Shown one piece after another: positions 43,021-55,300 of a DNA stretch of 64,000 bases. Source of the stretch: Euleptes europaea (Eukaryota; Chordata; Lepidosauria; Squamata; Sphaerodactylidae). The notes under the pieces were generated by a model. It searched no databases. It had not been told where the DNA came from and saw only the letters and a list, made by a program, of their open reading frames with translations. The DNA lies in assembly GCF_029931775.1 (NCBI RefSeq), contig NC_079312.1, positions 12,469,821-12,533,820 on the forward strand. The letters run 5' to 3'. The position numbers were made by a program, and so were the translations under genes. The first letter of the stretch is position 1. Every line of letters begins with the position of its first letter.

Positions 43021-43212
43021 AACCCTTGAATCTTTTCTCCCTTCCTTTTTTTTTCGGGGGATGATCTGAAGGGAATAAAGAGGGACTCTCCTTTTCATAC
43101 TTTGGAGGGAGAATTTGTATGTTTAAGGTGAGGCTGAGATGTCCTGCAGAGATCTTGGGCAAGAATGGGAGGAGGGAGGGGAGAAATAAGCCTTAAACGA
43201 ATCAATTAATGT

Positions 43213-43962
43213 GAACACACACGAACAGGTGACGCTGCCTTATACTGAATCAGACCCCTTGGTCCATCAAAGTCAGAATTGTCTACTCAGACTGTAGTGC
43301 CCAAATATATAAGGGCTAGTGTAAAACTATACTATATGCACACATATATACACATAGATATGTTTGGGAACGTTGGCATCCACAACTATAAGATGCCAAC
43401 AGATTACACTTGCTTGCCTGGTACTGCCTCTCACCAGTAGAGAGAAAGCTGTCTTTGAATTACCTCTAACCTTAGGAATGTGGTTTCTGTTTCCTAGCTC
43501 ACAAGATCAAGCACTCGCTCAGTGACGCCTTCGGGCAATATCTATAGGCTATGCTAATTAACGTGGAGTAGACACCTAACGTGTATTGGTGCTTTTGTGT
43601 ATCAATCTGCTTATAAGCAGCTATGGGCCTGCCCCATTCTAATGCATAAATGATGCTGACCTTCCTTTGTTCCTTTGTGAGTAACCCTGTGCCTTATCTG
43701 TGGTTCTCACCCAGCTCTGTGTTTAGCTAAATAAAAAACTGTTTGCTGTTGAACTTAACCTCCTCCTTGCTGTCTGTTCATTGGACTCTATGAGACAGCC
43801 GGGCACTTCAAGACCAGCAGCTACTCTCCAGGGTCTCAGGCAGAGGTCTTTCACGTCACCTACTTGCCTAGTTCCTTTAACTGGAGATGCCGGGGATTGA
43901 ACCTGGGACCTTCTGCATGCCAAGCAGATGCTCTACCACTGAGCCACAGCCCCTTCCCAACC
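43213..43962 (-). mobile_element. tRNA-Ala-like SINE split by a solo LTR
   Basis: SINE parts lie at 43213-43292 and 43811-43962 (gccttatactgaatcagacc; agcagatgctctaccactga), the same family as 31990-32205. They are collinear, and an LTR with a 4-bp target duplication interrupts them. Confidence 0.88.
43293..43810 (+). repeat. Solo LTR, family shared with 53624-54214
   Basis: A 518-bp fossil with TGTAG...CTTCA ends and agac target duplications (43289-43292 and 43811-43814). It contains an AATAAA near 43732 and a 3' part (aacctcctccttgctgtctg) shared with the copy in the V2R intron. No internal region remains, so it is a solo LTR of a retrovirus-like or Ty3-like element. Confidence 0.8.
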
Positions 43963-44194
43963 TAATTAGAAGGGGGTGGTGGTCTGGGTTAAAGCCACGA
44001 GCCTGGGTTTATTCCTCTTACTAACAATATGAATCATTCTTCCGCTTTATTTCTTTAAAGTTGCAATCGAACCACCCCTCATAATACACCAGTTTCTCAG
44101 CCATATGATTCCGCTTATTATGTTTCATTGTAAGATTTGTTTTGCTAAAATACCCCATTGTATTGACTCACTCTGTGTAACCCTCCTTGAGTCC

Positions 44195-44388
44195 CCATCT
44201 TTGGAGGTCTTTAAGCAGAGGCTGGATGGCCATCTGTCAGGAGTGCTTTGATTGTGGGATCCTGCATTGCGGGGGGAGGGTTGGGGTCACTGGGGATGTT
44301 GCGGGGGGAGGTAGTTGTTAATTTCCTGCACTGTGCAGGGGGTTGGACTAGATGACCCTAGTGGTCCCTTCCAACTCTATGATTCTAT
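44195..44388 (+). mobile_element. CR1 3' UTR fragment
   Basis: Bases from ggaggtctttaagcagaggc to tgattctatga are the CR1 3' end. The flanks gagtccccat and gagtcccaat look like an imperfect target duplication within an older repeat tail. Confidence 0.85.
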
Positions 44389-44671
44389 GAGTCCCAATGA
44401 GAAAGGCAGACTATAAATAATGTCAATAAATAAATAATTTTCACATTATAGATCCAAAATCTCTTCAAATTCAGAAGCTTCCTTCTGTGCATACCATGCA
44501 GATTGTAGCTATTGCAAGATGCACAGATATCTGGAAACATCTGAGAGGAAGCAGCATGTCTGTGGTATCGTACCCTGAGCATCTCTCCACCTCCCCCCAT
44601 TGATGGATTAAGATCTGGTCTGAATAAGCCTTAGAAACAATAGAACAGAAAACAGGATGACCGTAATTAGC

Positions 44672-47600
44672 TGTCAGATTCTAGGAAGCCTCTGTCCGAA
44701 ATTATCTTCTTCGGAAATCCGTGTAGTTTAAATATGGTATGTATGAATAAACGAGCCAGTTTGTGAGCAGATGGCATCCCTTCGCACGGCACGAGATGAA
44801 CTTGCTTAGAGAAAAGATCCGTGATTACCCACAGGACAGTCTTCCCCTGACTGGACGGGAGGTCTGTTATGAAGTCCATCCCAATCACTTGCCAGGGTGC
44901 CTCGGGAGTTTCTAGGGGCTTTAGTAATCCCGGGGGCTTTCCCATCAAACGTTTACTAGTTGCGCACACAGGGCAGGATTTGATAAATACCTCGATGTCT
45001 TGGCGCATTCCAGGCCACCAAAACTGTCTTCTTATTAGGTGCAAGGATTTAGCAAACCCAAAATGTCCCCCTATAGTTGAACTGTGGCTCCGTTCCAATA
45101 TTTCCCGCCTCAGTTCCCTGGGCACGTAATGTTTGTTCTTACAGATACCGTTTTTGTCCGTCACCTGGGATGGGATAGATTCTTCCTCCCGCTCCTGCTG
45201 AAGAGCCTCCCCCCACCTTTTCTTGACTACCTCCGGGAGGCTTTCTGGAACTGCCCAGAGGCGGGGAATGGCAGCATCCGACCCCGGCAAGGAGGTGGGT
45301 ACCGGCCCTTCAGCCTGGTCCCCTCGCTCTATTTGGGAGATTTCCCCCCCCTCCCCAGAGGTTGTGGTCGGAAGTTCTCCGGGGACTGCTGGGGATGAGG
45401 AGGTGGGAGTGACCACCTCTCGAGGGGGACTCGAACTCGAGTCTTGTGCCGCCGCGCGGCTTTGTGCTCTGGTCAGAACTCCTGCACTATTCCCCTCTGG
45501 AGTCAAACCCAGGTGTTCCCGTGTGAAAAGAGAACCCACCGGCCGCTCAACCTGACACTCATATTGCGGCATGCGAGACAGTCCGTCTGCTAAGCAGTTT
45601 TCTTTCCCAGGCATGTGTTTGATGGTAAAGTGAAACTTAGAGAAAAAGGTCGCCCAACGCACTTGTTTGGCGGACAGCTTCCGCTGACCCAAAATCGATT
45701 CGAGGTTACGGTGATCTGTCCAAACCACAAAGGGCTCGGCCGCCCCCTCCAGGAACTGTCGCCAAACCGTGAGTGCATGTTTAATTGCCATGGCCTCTTT
45801 TTCCCCAATCGGCCAGTTGAGTTCAGGGCCAGAGAACTTCTTAGAAAAATATGCGCAGGGTCTAAGTCTCCCTTGATCATCCCTCTGAAGGAGTGCGCCT
45901 CCCATCGCCTTGTCCGAGGCATCTACCTGTAAGGTGAATGGCCTGGAGCAATCTGGGTGCGCCACAATGGGTTCAGAGGTAAAGCGCTCCTTAAGAGTTT
46001 CAAAAGCCGCCTGACACCTGGCGGTCCAAGGCACCTGGTATTGTGCAAAGGTGGCCTCTTGCCCCTTCCCTTTGGTTTTAAGCAAATCAGTAATAGGCAA
46101 AGCTATTTGAGCGAAATCCTGAATAAAACTTCTATAAAAGTTAGCAAACCCCAAAAACTGCTGAACCTGTTTGCGAGTTCTGGGAGGTTCCCATTCTAAC
46201 ACTGCCTGCACCTTCTCCGGATCCATGCTTAACCCTTGGGGAGATATCACATAACCCAAAAACGACAATTGGTCCTGGTTGAATGCACATTTTGATAACT
46301 TAGCATACAAATGATTGTCCCTTAGACGACGCAACACCTCCCGCACCAACTCCCTGTGCTCTGCGGGATCCTTGGAGTAAATAAGCAAATCGTCGAGAAA
46401 GACTATCACACCTTTAAATAGGAGATCATGTAGAATCTCATTAATTAACTGCATGAAGCACGATGGCCCCCCCGACAGACCAAATGGCATTACCATAAAT
46501 TCAAACAAACCATAACAACAAGAGAAGGCCGTCTTAGCTTCATCCCCCTCCTTGATCCGGACTCTGTAGTAGGCTTCCGCCAGGTCAATTTTCGAGAAAA
46601 CACAACCCTCCTGTAATGCACTCAGGAGGTCTGGGATTAAAGGAAGGGGGTAAGCATTAGTCTCAGTAATCGCGTTAAGCCCCCTATAGTCTACACACAG
46701 TCTGAGATCCGATGTACCTTTCTTCTTCACGAAGAAGCAGGGAGAAGAAAATGCAGCCTTGGACGGCCGTATGAAACCCCGCTTCAAGTTCTTGTCCAGA
46801 AATTCTCGCAGCACTGTTTTCTCGTGAGGACTCATGGAATAAACTCGGGCCTTGGATGGTTTAATGTCCTTAATCAGTTCGATGGCACAATCCGTTGTGC
46901 GATGAGGAGGCAATAAGTCACAATCCGTCCCTTCAAATACATCTGCAAAGTCACTATACTCTGGGGGCAACGTGGGCGCCTCCAAAGCAGCGGCGTTCCC
47001 CCCTTCGCCTCCGGGTAAGTCGTCCCGGCTGTGTCTCTCGCACTGGGGAGCTCCAAATACCACCTGCCTTTGTTCCCAGTCAATGCTCGGGTTATGCCCC
47101 GCCAACCAATTGATGCCGAGAACCACCGGGTAGGAAATTTTAGGAACTACCGTGAAGTGGATCTGTTCCCAGTGATTTCCCACCCCCAACCACATCTTGC
47201 GAGTGCGCAAATGAACCGCCCCCCCCCCCGCAGGTCACTCCCATTCATTTGATGGAAATGTAGGGACTGGTCCAGTTCTCGAGTCCCAATTTTCAGACGT
47301 TCTACCACCGCCTGATCAATTAGGGTCCGGGAGCACCCAGAGTCCAATATAGCCACAACAGCCACAGGTTCCCCCCCTTGGGGGTTTCGTAACACCACAG
47401 GTATCAGCAATGTCTCTCCCTGGTCACTCACCCTAGATGGAGCCGGTTTGGTTTCTTCCGAGGGCGCCCTCCGTGCCGGTTCCCTCACAGAAGGCCGTCC
47501 TCGTTTTTTGCCGGTGAGGGGCTTCGGAAACTATCTCGGGTACAACGGTTGTGGAGATCCGATGAGGTTTCAGCTTGCAGGGCCGCCATCCCACGGCGAC

Positions 47601-49341
47601 CGTTCATCCCCTCCGCTCTCCTGTGCTCCAGGCTCCGAGGTGGTGTCGCCTCTCGCTCTTGGGTCGCCCTATTGCTCGTCCCTTCTGGCGGCGTGCTGGT
47701 ACATTTCGCTGCAAAATGGCCCATCTTTCCACACTGGAGACAAGCTCCCTCCCTGAACCGACGTGCCCTGTCGAGACTATAGACCCCTCGATGCCTTCCC
47801 TCTCGCCGGGAGCCTGCTGCGTTGTCCCCTCTCGCTGGAGGAACAGGGGTCGTCTTCGACGGACGATCTTTGGAGAACTGGAGGGTGAGCTTGCGATTCT
47901 CCACCAGGGCCGCTAAACTTATCCACTCCTCCACCAACTCTGGGTCTCCCAAAGTCAAACAGCCATCCAGCACTTCCCACCGCAACCCTTCGCGGAAGTG
48001 CTGGACCTTGGTGGCTTCGCTCCACTCCCGTATCTTGCACGACAAAGATAAAAAGTCCTGTGCATACTCACTCACTGAGCGGGTCCCCTGCTTCAAACGA
48101 CGCATGGCCATCTTTGCCTTCTCTCCCCTGTGGGGGTCTTCGAACCGGCGTCGCAGAGCGGACAGGAATTCATCCAGGGATGCCAAAACCCTAGGCATAG
48201 TTTCTGCCGCCGTCACTGCCCACTCCACCGCTTCCTTCTCCAGCAGGCTGATCACATACCTAACCCGAGCTTCTTCCGAGGCAAAGGTCTCCCCCTGGTC
48301 CTTCATGAAGCCGGAGATTTGGAGTAAGAAGTGGGGCAACTGTGAACTGGACCCGTCGAAAGATACCTTCAGGTCTCTGGCTGTAGGGCGTCTGGGCGTG
48401 AGAGCTTCCCCAACAACGAGCGGTCCTGTAGTGGGCCGCGAGTCTGCTTGGGGTTGTTGCGCTGACTGTCCGAGTCCCCTCACCGCCCCTAGGACAGCTG
48501 CCAGGTCCCGCTGTAAGGTGTCTAGCTGGGTCTGTAGGTCCCGGTTCTGCAGGACGAGCATCTGGTTCTGCCCGCGTATCAGAGTGGCCTCCTCTGCGGT
48601 GAGGGTAGGGGTGCGAGCGAGCGTGGGCTCCTTCCAACCTTCCCCCTCTCCATACCAGGCGGCCAGCGGTCCTCGGTATAAGTCGCCTCCTGGCTCCAAC
48701 ACTGTTCTCTGCCGCTGTCCGGCTCCCGAGAGTCGGGGGGTCCACGTCAGTCTCCCAGGAACCTCCGTCGGCCCGGGTGGGCGCTGTTCCGGGGTCGCTT
48801 CTCCCCGGCCAACCTCAATATCGGCTGGAGTCTGCCGAAGCTCCTCTCCCGTGTTGAGCGGCACCGAGGATGGTACAGACATCCTAATACTACTTCTAAC
48901 CCGAAAAACAAAAAGGTCAAGATTGTAACGTACTGTCAGATTCTAGGACTCCGTTGCCTCTCAAGAATCATCAACTTTACTCCAGACATTTGCAGAGAGT
49001 TAAAGTAGAATTTATTTGAAAGGGAGAGTACAGTAATCTAGGAAAACACAACGTTACAATGGCGCAAAATCATTTGGAGGGCATTCTTATAGAGTACACA
49101 AGCTAGAAATGTTTACAAGTAAAAGCTTTGAAATGCAAAACATTAGAGGTTCCCCAGCACCGAGAGAGAGAATTCACACCTAAAGATCAGAGCAGGATTA
49201 CAATCAGGAAGTCACTTTGAAATGGAGATTTCTCGAGTCTCTGGTTGTTGTCCCTTCCTTCCTTTCCCTTTCCCACGGGAAGGAGAGGTGAAAAGAAAGT
49301 CACCTCGCTATCCAGGGTTCGATTGCATGCCCTCGCTGACA
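44672..49341 (-). mobile_element. Second Ty3/gypsy LTR retrotransposon, broken, reverse strand
   Basis: This 4.7-kb fossil is read right to left. After an LTR (48934-49341) come a gag region (about 48880-47490) with a capsid-like part and a CCHC knuckle (CLQCGKMGHFAAKC), and an aspartic protease segment (ILDSGCSRTLI). Reverse transcriptase (with FLDDLLIYSK), RNase H and an integrase follow (about 47200-44700). The order matches the element at 1600-8234, but the sequence family differs. It has few breaks and is incomplete at its integrase end. The flanks ttagc / ctagc (44667-44671 and 49342-49346) fit a 5-bp target duplication with one mismatch. With one LTR essentially missing, age cannot be taken from LTR divergence. 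Confidence 0.92.
48934..49341 (-). repeat. 5' LTR of the second Ty3/gypsy element
   Basis: On the - strand it runs from TGTCAGCGAGG to GAATCTGACA, with an AATAAA about 75 bases before its end and a TATA-like tataag near 49090. Only the last bases of a partner LTR are seen at 44672. Confidence 0.7.
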
Positions 49342-49599
49342 CTAGCCCAACTTTTGGTTGCTGAAGGGGAAGATTCAGAGTAATACAGAACTCCTCTTCA
49401 TAAAAATGCTGTCTCCATGTATTTCTGCAGTGACACATAGAAAATAGTATTTTCATGGAAAAACACACACATTTAATTTAGTTATTGTTCCATTTTTTAA
49501 CCCATTACTGGCCTGAAGGATTTGCCTCTTCTTTCCTAAATGTTTAGGGATAAAAAGACATAATCGCTTGAGAAATGTTTCCTTCTTTCATGTCGTTCA

Positions 49600-51396
49600 A
49601 GGAGGTGGTTGTGTTCTTCATACAGAGGAACGGGCTCTGGTGGACACATAGTCTATTGCATTTATTATGTATCTAGTATTATCTTTCATGTATCTTTGAG
49701 GCACAAATCCTGTCTGATCTTCCTGAATTAATTCTGATATACATTTTCTTAGCCTTTCTGCCAGGATAGTGTAAAGATTTTATAATCCACATTTAACAAC
49801 GATACGGATCTGCACGATTGCGGTACTGTTGGGTCATTTCCTACTTTATATATTAATGTTATAGGCACTTCTTGCCATGTAGGTGGGATATTTCTCCTCT
49901 CTTGTATTTCATTCATTATCTTTTGTAAAGGTATTGCTAGAATTTCTTCAAAGCATTTATAATATGTTGCTGTCAGTCCATTGGGTCCAGGTGCTTTATC
50001 CTTTCCCCATTTTTAAAAGTGTAATTAATTTCTTGTATTGCTATTGTTTGGTTTTAAAATTTTCTATGTTCCAATTTAATTTCTTAATTGGTATTTCTGC
50101 TAGGCATTCTTTCATGCCTTCCTCTTCTATACATTCTTTTTTGAGAAAAAAGTCCTTTATTTGTTCATGTATGTCTTGCTCTGCATACATAATTTGATGT
50201 CCTTTCTTTTTTAAAATTATATTTATTATTTAAAATTATATTTATTAATATAGAAAAAAGAAATAGTTACAGTGAAACAGGTGAAAAATATAATACAGAT
50301 AGAACTGGGATTACTTCTACTCATAGAGATACATAATAAAATAGTTAATACTTAATAGATTCATACCAAAGACATGATTAAAGCTTTGTGCAGTAATCTC
50401 ATTTAGCATAATAATTTGATTTCCTTTCTTAATCGCTGGTATTGTCCTTTTTTCTCTTTCTTAAACAATATGGTAAATATCTTTCAGGTTTATTAACAAT
50501 ATGCTAAATATCTTCCAGGTTCATTAGCATGTTCAAAATGTCTTTGTTTTAAAAAATTCATTTTTTTCTGTGTTTTTTTTCCTGCCTCTTACAAGCCCAG
50601 TTGGTTCTTTAGTTGTTTTAACTCCTTCAATTAGTCTTTGTTTAAATTGTTTTTTAAAGCCTTTTGGCAGTTGGGAAACAGGTTCGGAGGCGCCGTGGCA
50701 ATGCCTCGGCCATGCTGTCTCCGGTCACTGAAAGGTGAAGAATGGGCTGTTTATCTTGTAGTAACAATGTATGATTCATTCTCCATCTTCTTTCTGTCTT
50801 TTTTCCTGATTTCCAACTTAGTTCAATTGGACTAGGGTCTGATAAGGCCCTTGGCTGAATTTCTACTTTTTCTCCACCTTTAATTAATGCTTTAGAAATC
50901 CAGCACATATTCATTCTTGAGTAAGACTGACATCTGCCTGAGAAGTATGTGAAGTCTTTTTCATCAAGATGTAATGTTCTCCAGGCACTCTTCAGTTCTA
51001 ACATTCCCATATACTGAAATACGTTTTTGCGGAGTTTCCCCTGCCAACATTGCTAGATCTGTCCTTTTTTGGGTCTAGAACTCCATTCATATCTCCAAAA
51101 ATCAAAATCTCTCTTTCCTAGAAATCTAGTAATACTTGAATTCCCGCCCCACCAAAAACAACAACAACTTTAGTGTCATTGAGAGCAGGTATTGATGCCT
51201 ATGTGCATATTTGACTCTCTGGCAACCTGATCTTCAACACCAAATACGTTCCCTTCTGGTCTTTTAATTCTGCAAGTACTTCCAAGCTCAAATTATTGAT
51301 ATATATTACAACTTCTTGGTAGCTGGAATATAAAATAGAGTCTAAAACCATCAAGTTAGCTGGATTTTTTTTGTATTCTATTTGGTGAGGGGTCAT
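49600..51396 (-). mobile_element. Old L1 LINE ORF2 remains
   Basis: The - strand reads LKSAWRTLHLDEKDFTYFSG and IQPRALSDPSPIEL, an L1 endonuclease C-side (50700-51000). Further left are RT-side segments such as a KAPGPDG-like stretch near 49990. Many lesions are present. It sits just downstream of the last V2R exon. Confidence 0.65.
50209..50410 (-). mobile_element. Short retroposon insertion in the old L1
   Basis: The flanks ataatttgatgtcctttctt (50189-50208) and ataatttgatttcctttctt (50411-50430) match at 19 of 20 bases. The insert starts with a T-rich run, that is, a reverse-strand A-tail. The body is unidentified. Confidence 0.7.
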
Positions 51397-51471
51397 ATAT
51401 GATGATTTTGAAAAACTGATCAGGGGAGGGGAATGTTTTCCCTCGTTTTTACTACACTATACCCCTCAGAA

Positions 51472-52391
51472 TCACACATTTCCTTTCCTTTTCATCATTA
51501 GATGCATTAGGTGCTCCTTTGTGTTCAGATCGGGTCTCAGTATGATGATGTAACATTTGGGAAGGAAGATGCAGCCCAGCAAGCCAGCGCTGGAGGCCAG
51601 GATGGAGAAGATCTGTACGGCTACCATGTATTTCCCTTTTGTGCTCAGGTAGGTGGGCACAAAGGACACCCAAACGCTGCAGAAGACCAGCATGCTGAAG
51701 GTGATCAGCTTAGCTTCATTGAAAGCCCCAGGAAGCCTCCTGGCCAGGAAAGCCACCGTGAAAGAGATAGCAGCCAGGAAGCCCATGTAGCCAAGGGCCA
51801 TATAAAACATGGTAACAGACCCTTCGTTGCACTTCAGTATGATGTGTCCAGGTTGGCCATGCAAGTCGGAGTCTGGGGTGGGAGGAGAGATTAACAGCCA
51901 GATAATGCAAATGGCTACTTCAAGGCTGGAACAGGAAATAACAATAGAGTTTGCCAAGCTCTTCCCCAGACATCTCTTCATTGAGTTTCCTGGCTTTGTC
52001 GCCACGAAGGCCACCAACACTGTAATGGTCTTGGCCAACACGGAAGAGATGGCAACGGAGAAGATGATGCTGAAGGCAGTTTGTCGGAGGAGGCAGGTCA
52101 CTTTCCCAGGCTGGCCAATGAAGAGGAAGGAGGACAGGAAGCAGAGTAAGAGGGAGATGAGAAGAATGTAAGCGAGATCTCGGTTGTTGGCCTTCACAAC
52201 TGGAGTTTCCCAGAATTTAAGGAAGATTCCCAAAACAACACCTGTTGTCAGGGACAAGAGTAGTGCAAAGAAAGCCATGATGATCCCCAGAGGTTCTTCG
52301 TAGGAAAGGAACACAATCTTCTTGGGAACACATTGATCCTTGTCCTTGTTTGAAGACTGATCTTCTGGACACTCGTCACAATGATCTGAAT
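51472..52391 (-). CDS. V2R exon 6: seven-transmembrane domain
   Basis: The exon begins after TTTTTTTTAG with [12 protein letters not shown], the end of the cysteine-rich linker, then [20 protein letters not shown] (TM1). Seven hydrophobic helices follow, with [39 protein letters not shown] and [20 protein letters not shown] recognisable as V2R signatures. The C-terminal tail is short ([18 protein letters not shown]) and ends at TGA 51472-51474. The length of 920 bp is normal for the family. Confidence 0.96.
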
Positions 52392-55300
52392 CTAAAAAAA
52401 ATCACTTCATTGTGTCAAAAACATCTGGGTGTAATGTGATTCCCCTCCCCATATTTTGCTTTCTATTGGGTTAGTTCATTCCAAATCCATCCAACAGCCC
52501 ATTCCCGAACTTGGGGGTTGCATGGGCTTAGGAGGTGCAGTGACCAATATGCTGGCATCTGTGCCACTTGCGCCATGCAAACTGGCACGGACACAGCTTG
52601 ATGGGGTGTCTACCCACCATCTGGCCACCTTGCTAGTGGCGAGTGTCCCCGATCATTGTGGTGGAAGCATGGTACTTGGGATGGCGACAGGAGTGGAGTG
52701 TCAGGATGGTGGAGAGCCCCAATGAAGGTCAGCGTGGCGATGGGGCCATGATCACTTAACACAGGCCAGGTCATCCTTCCCTGAAGGTGCTTGAGAGTGC
52801 AGGACCCAGAAGGAGTCTTGGGTAGCAGGGCACCTCCTGTTCCAGATTTATTTATTTATTTCGGTTTATATCCCACCTTCCCACAGTAAAGCGGAGCTCA
52901 GAGTGGCTTACAACAATTAATTTTATATGCCAACTTTCTCTACCAATTAAGGCAGAATCAAACTGGCTTACAAACACCTTCCCTCCCCCTCCTCACAACA
53001 GACACCCTGTGAGGTAGGTGGGGCTGAGAGAGCTGTGACTAGCCCAAGGTCACCCAGCTGGCTCCATGTGGAGGAGTGGGGAAACCAACCCAGTTCACCA
53101 GATTAGCATCTGCCGCTCATGTGGAGGAGTAGGGAATCGAACCCGGTTTTCAAGATCAGTGCAGTGAACCCCAGTGCAGTGGGGTAGGTAGGAAATTATA
53201 TGGCAGGAAAATTCCTGTCTAGCCTTCAGGAAACCTTTCACACCATGGTTTAAGGTCTGTATTGGGGGTGGAGAACTTTTTTTTCGCCAAGGGCTATTTG
53301 GATATTTATAACATAATTTGTGAGCCATACAAAATTATTAACTTAAAAATTAGCCAACTAAGCCCCAAGCAGGCAGCTGCCCCACATGGCCCCCCCCCCA
53401 GCGCGAGCAAGCAGGCAGGCATCCAAGCGGTGGCGCACTTGCCCACTTGGTGGCAGAGGATGGTCACCAGTCTTAGATCCTTCTGAGCTAGAGATATGCC
53501 AGGACCCAGGAAGGGCCAGATCAAATGATTTCGTGGGCCTTAAATGGCCCCTGGGCCTGACGTTTCCCACCCCTGATCTATATGCTAAGCCCTACAGCCA
53601 GATAAATCTACCTTTCATGGTTATGTTGTGCCCATACATAAGGGCTAATACAGCACACACACACATACCCTATGGATGTTTGGGGAAGTTGGCATCAGAA
53701 GATTATAAGCCACAACACCTATCCTGTTTGGTAGGGCCCCTCGCATATTAAGCATGGCCGTCCTTGGGTTAGCGAATGGATTCTCTTATCTGTAGTTAGG
53801 AATGTAGTTTCTGTTTTCCGCTTACAGACGCAAGCGCTTTCTAAGAACACCTTCAGGCTACATTATAGGCTGTGCTAATTAATCACATCATGTATCTAAT
53901 TGTGTACTGGCTCTTTTGTTTTTTTGTTATTAAAACTGTTTCCTTGTAAGGCAATGTACCTGCCCCGATCTTAAGGACGGCTTTGCTTAATATGCGAGGG
54001 GCCCTACCAGACAGGATAGGTGCTGTGGCTTATAATCTTCTGATGCCAACTAAAGGATCCTCCCATCTCTTTGTTCCTTTGTGGTGACTCTCCACTTCGC
54101 ATTAGTGGTTAGCCCTCGCTTCTATTATTTACCTAAATAAAGAACTGACTGCTTTAACCTTAACCTCCTCCTCATTGTCTGTTCATTGGACTCTACGGAC
54201 AATCAGGCACTTCAGTTATACAAGTGGTTTAGGTAGGGTTGCCAGTCCAAGCTTGGGAAATGCATGGAGATTAGGGGACAGTGTCTGAAAAAGGCATAGT
54301 TTAGGGAGTAGAGCAAGCTCAGTGGGGATGGGATGCCAGAGAGTTCACCTTTCAAATGGGCCATTTCCTTCAGGGGAACTGATCTCTGTAGCCTGGAAAT
54401 TAGGTGTACTTTCAGGAGAAGAAGAAGAAGAAAAGTTGGTTCTTATACCCCACTTTTCTCTATCGTAAGAAGTCTCGAAGCAGCTTATAATCACAAACCC
54501 TTAGAGATCTGTGACTGGCCCAAGGTCACCCAGCAGGCTTCATGTGGAGGAGTGGGGAACCAACCTGGTTCACCAGATTAGATTCCAACGTTCTTAACCA
54601 CTACACCACGCTGGCTCTCCAGGAGAAATTCAGGCCCAACCTGGAGCTTGGAAAGCCTAAGGGTAGAAACCAGGAACAGAGCCTTTCTCGTGGTGGTGAA
54701 ATACATTTCTCCAGACCTTTCAATTTCAGACTGCTTCCACAGCTGTTAGGTACCAGTGAAGATCATATTATTCTCTTGAGCTTTTAGTGAATCATCTGCT
54801 TTTCTGCTCATTTTGCTGGCTTTTCCCTGGGTTTTTGAAATTCATGTCTAAAAGGTAGGCTCATTTTCTCTCAAGTGGCCTGCTCAGGGTTTCCCAGCGG
54901 TTTCAGGACTAAGTGGACATTTGAATCCAGGTAACCCCAGTCTGAAACTCTAGCCAGTATACTACACTAACTCTGTATAAAGTGTGCTCAACAAAGCAAT
55001 ACAATTGGTTGATCATGCATGTAGAGGACAGGGCTCAGAGGATAAAGCACTTGCTTTGCATTCAAGCAGTACCGGGTTCAACTCCTGGTAGATCCAGGAA
55101 ACAAGATTGCAAAGAACAGCCTAAGGAAGCCAAAGAAAAGACCGGTGCCCAAGACTCCACAGAATTATTTCTAGTCAGAGGATAAACAGGGTTGCCAGGT
55201 CCCTCTTCACCACTGGCAGGAGGTTTTTGGGGCAAAGCCTGAGGAGGGTGGGGTTTGGGGAGGGACTTCAATGCCATAGAGTCCAGTTGCCAAAGCTGCC

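Larger units (their letters stand above)
43056..44145 (+). repeat. Duplicated first-exon segment, copy B (rightward), split by SINE and LTR
   Basis: Segments 43056-43200 and 43975-44145 match 41938-42310. A tRNA-derived SINE carrying a solo LTR (43213-43962) sits between them. A donor-like aaggtgagg lies near 43130. Confidence 0.6.

Noticed and set aside
47822-48928. 368-codon frame on the + strand
   Set aside because: It is antisense to the gag region of the reverse-strand gypsy element, which carries the zinc knuckle and capsid-like part.
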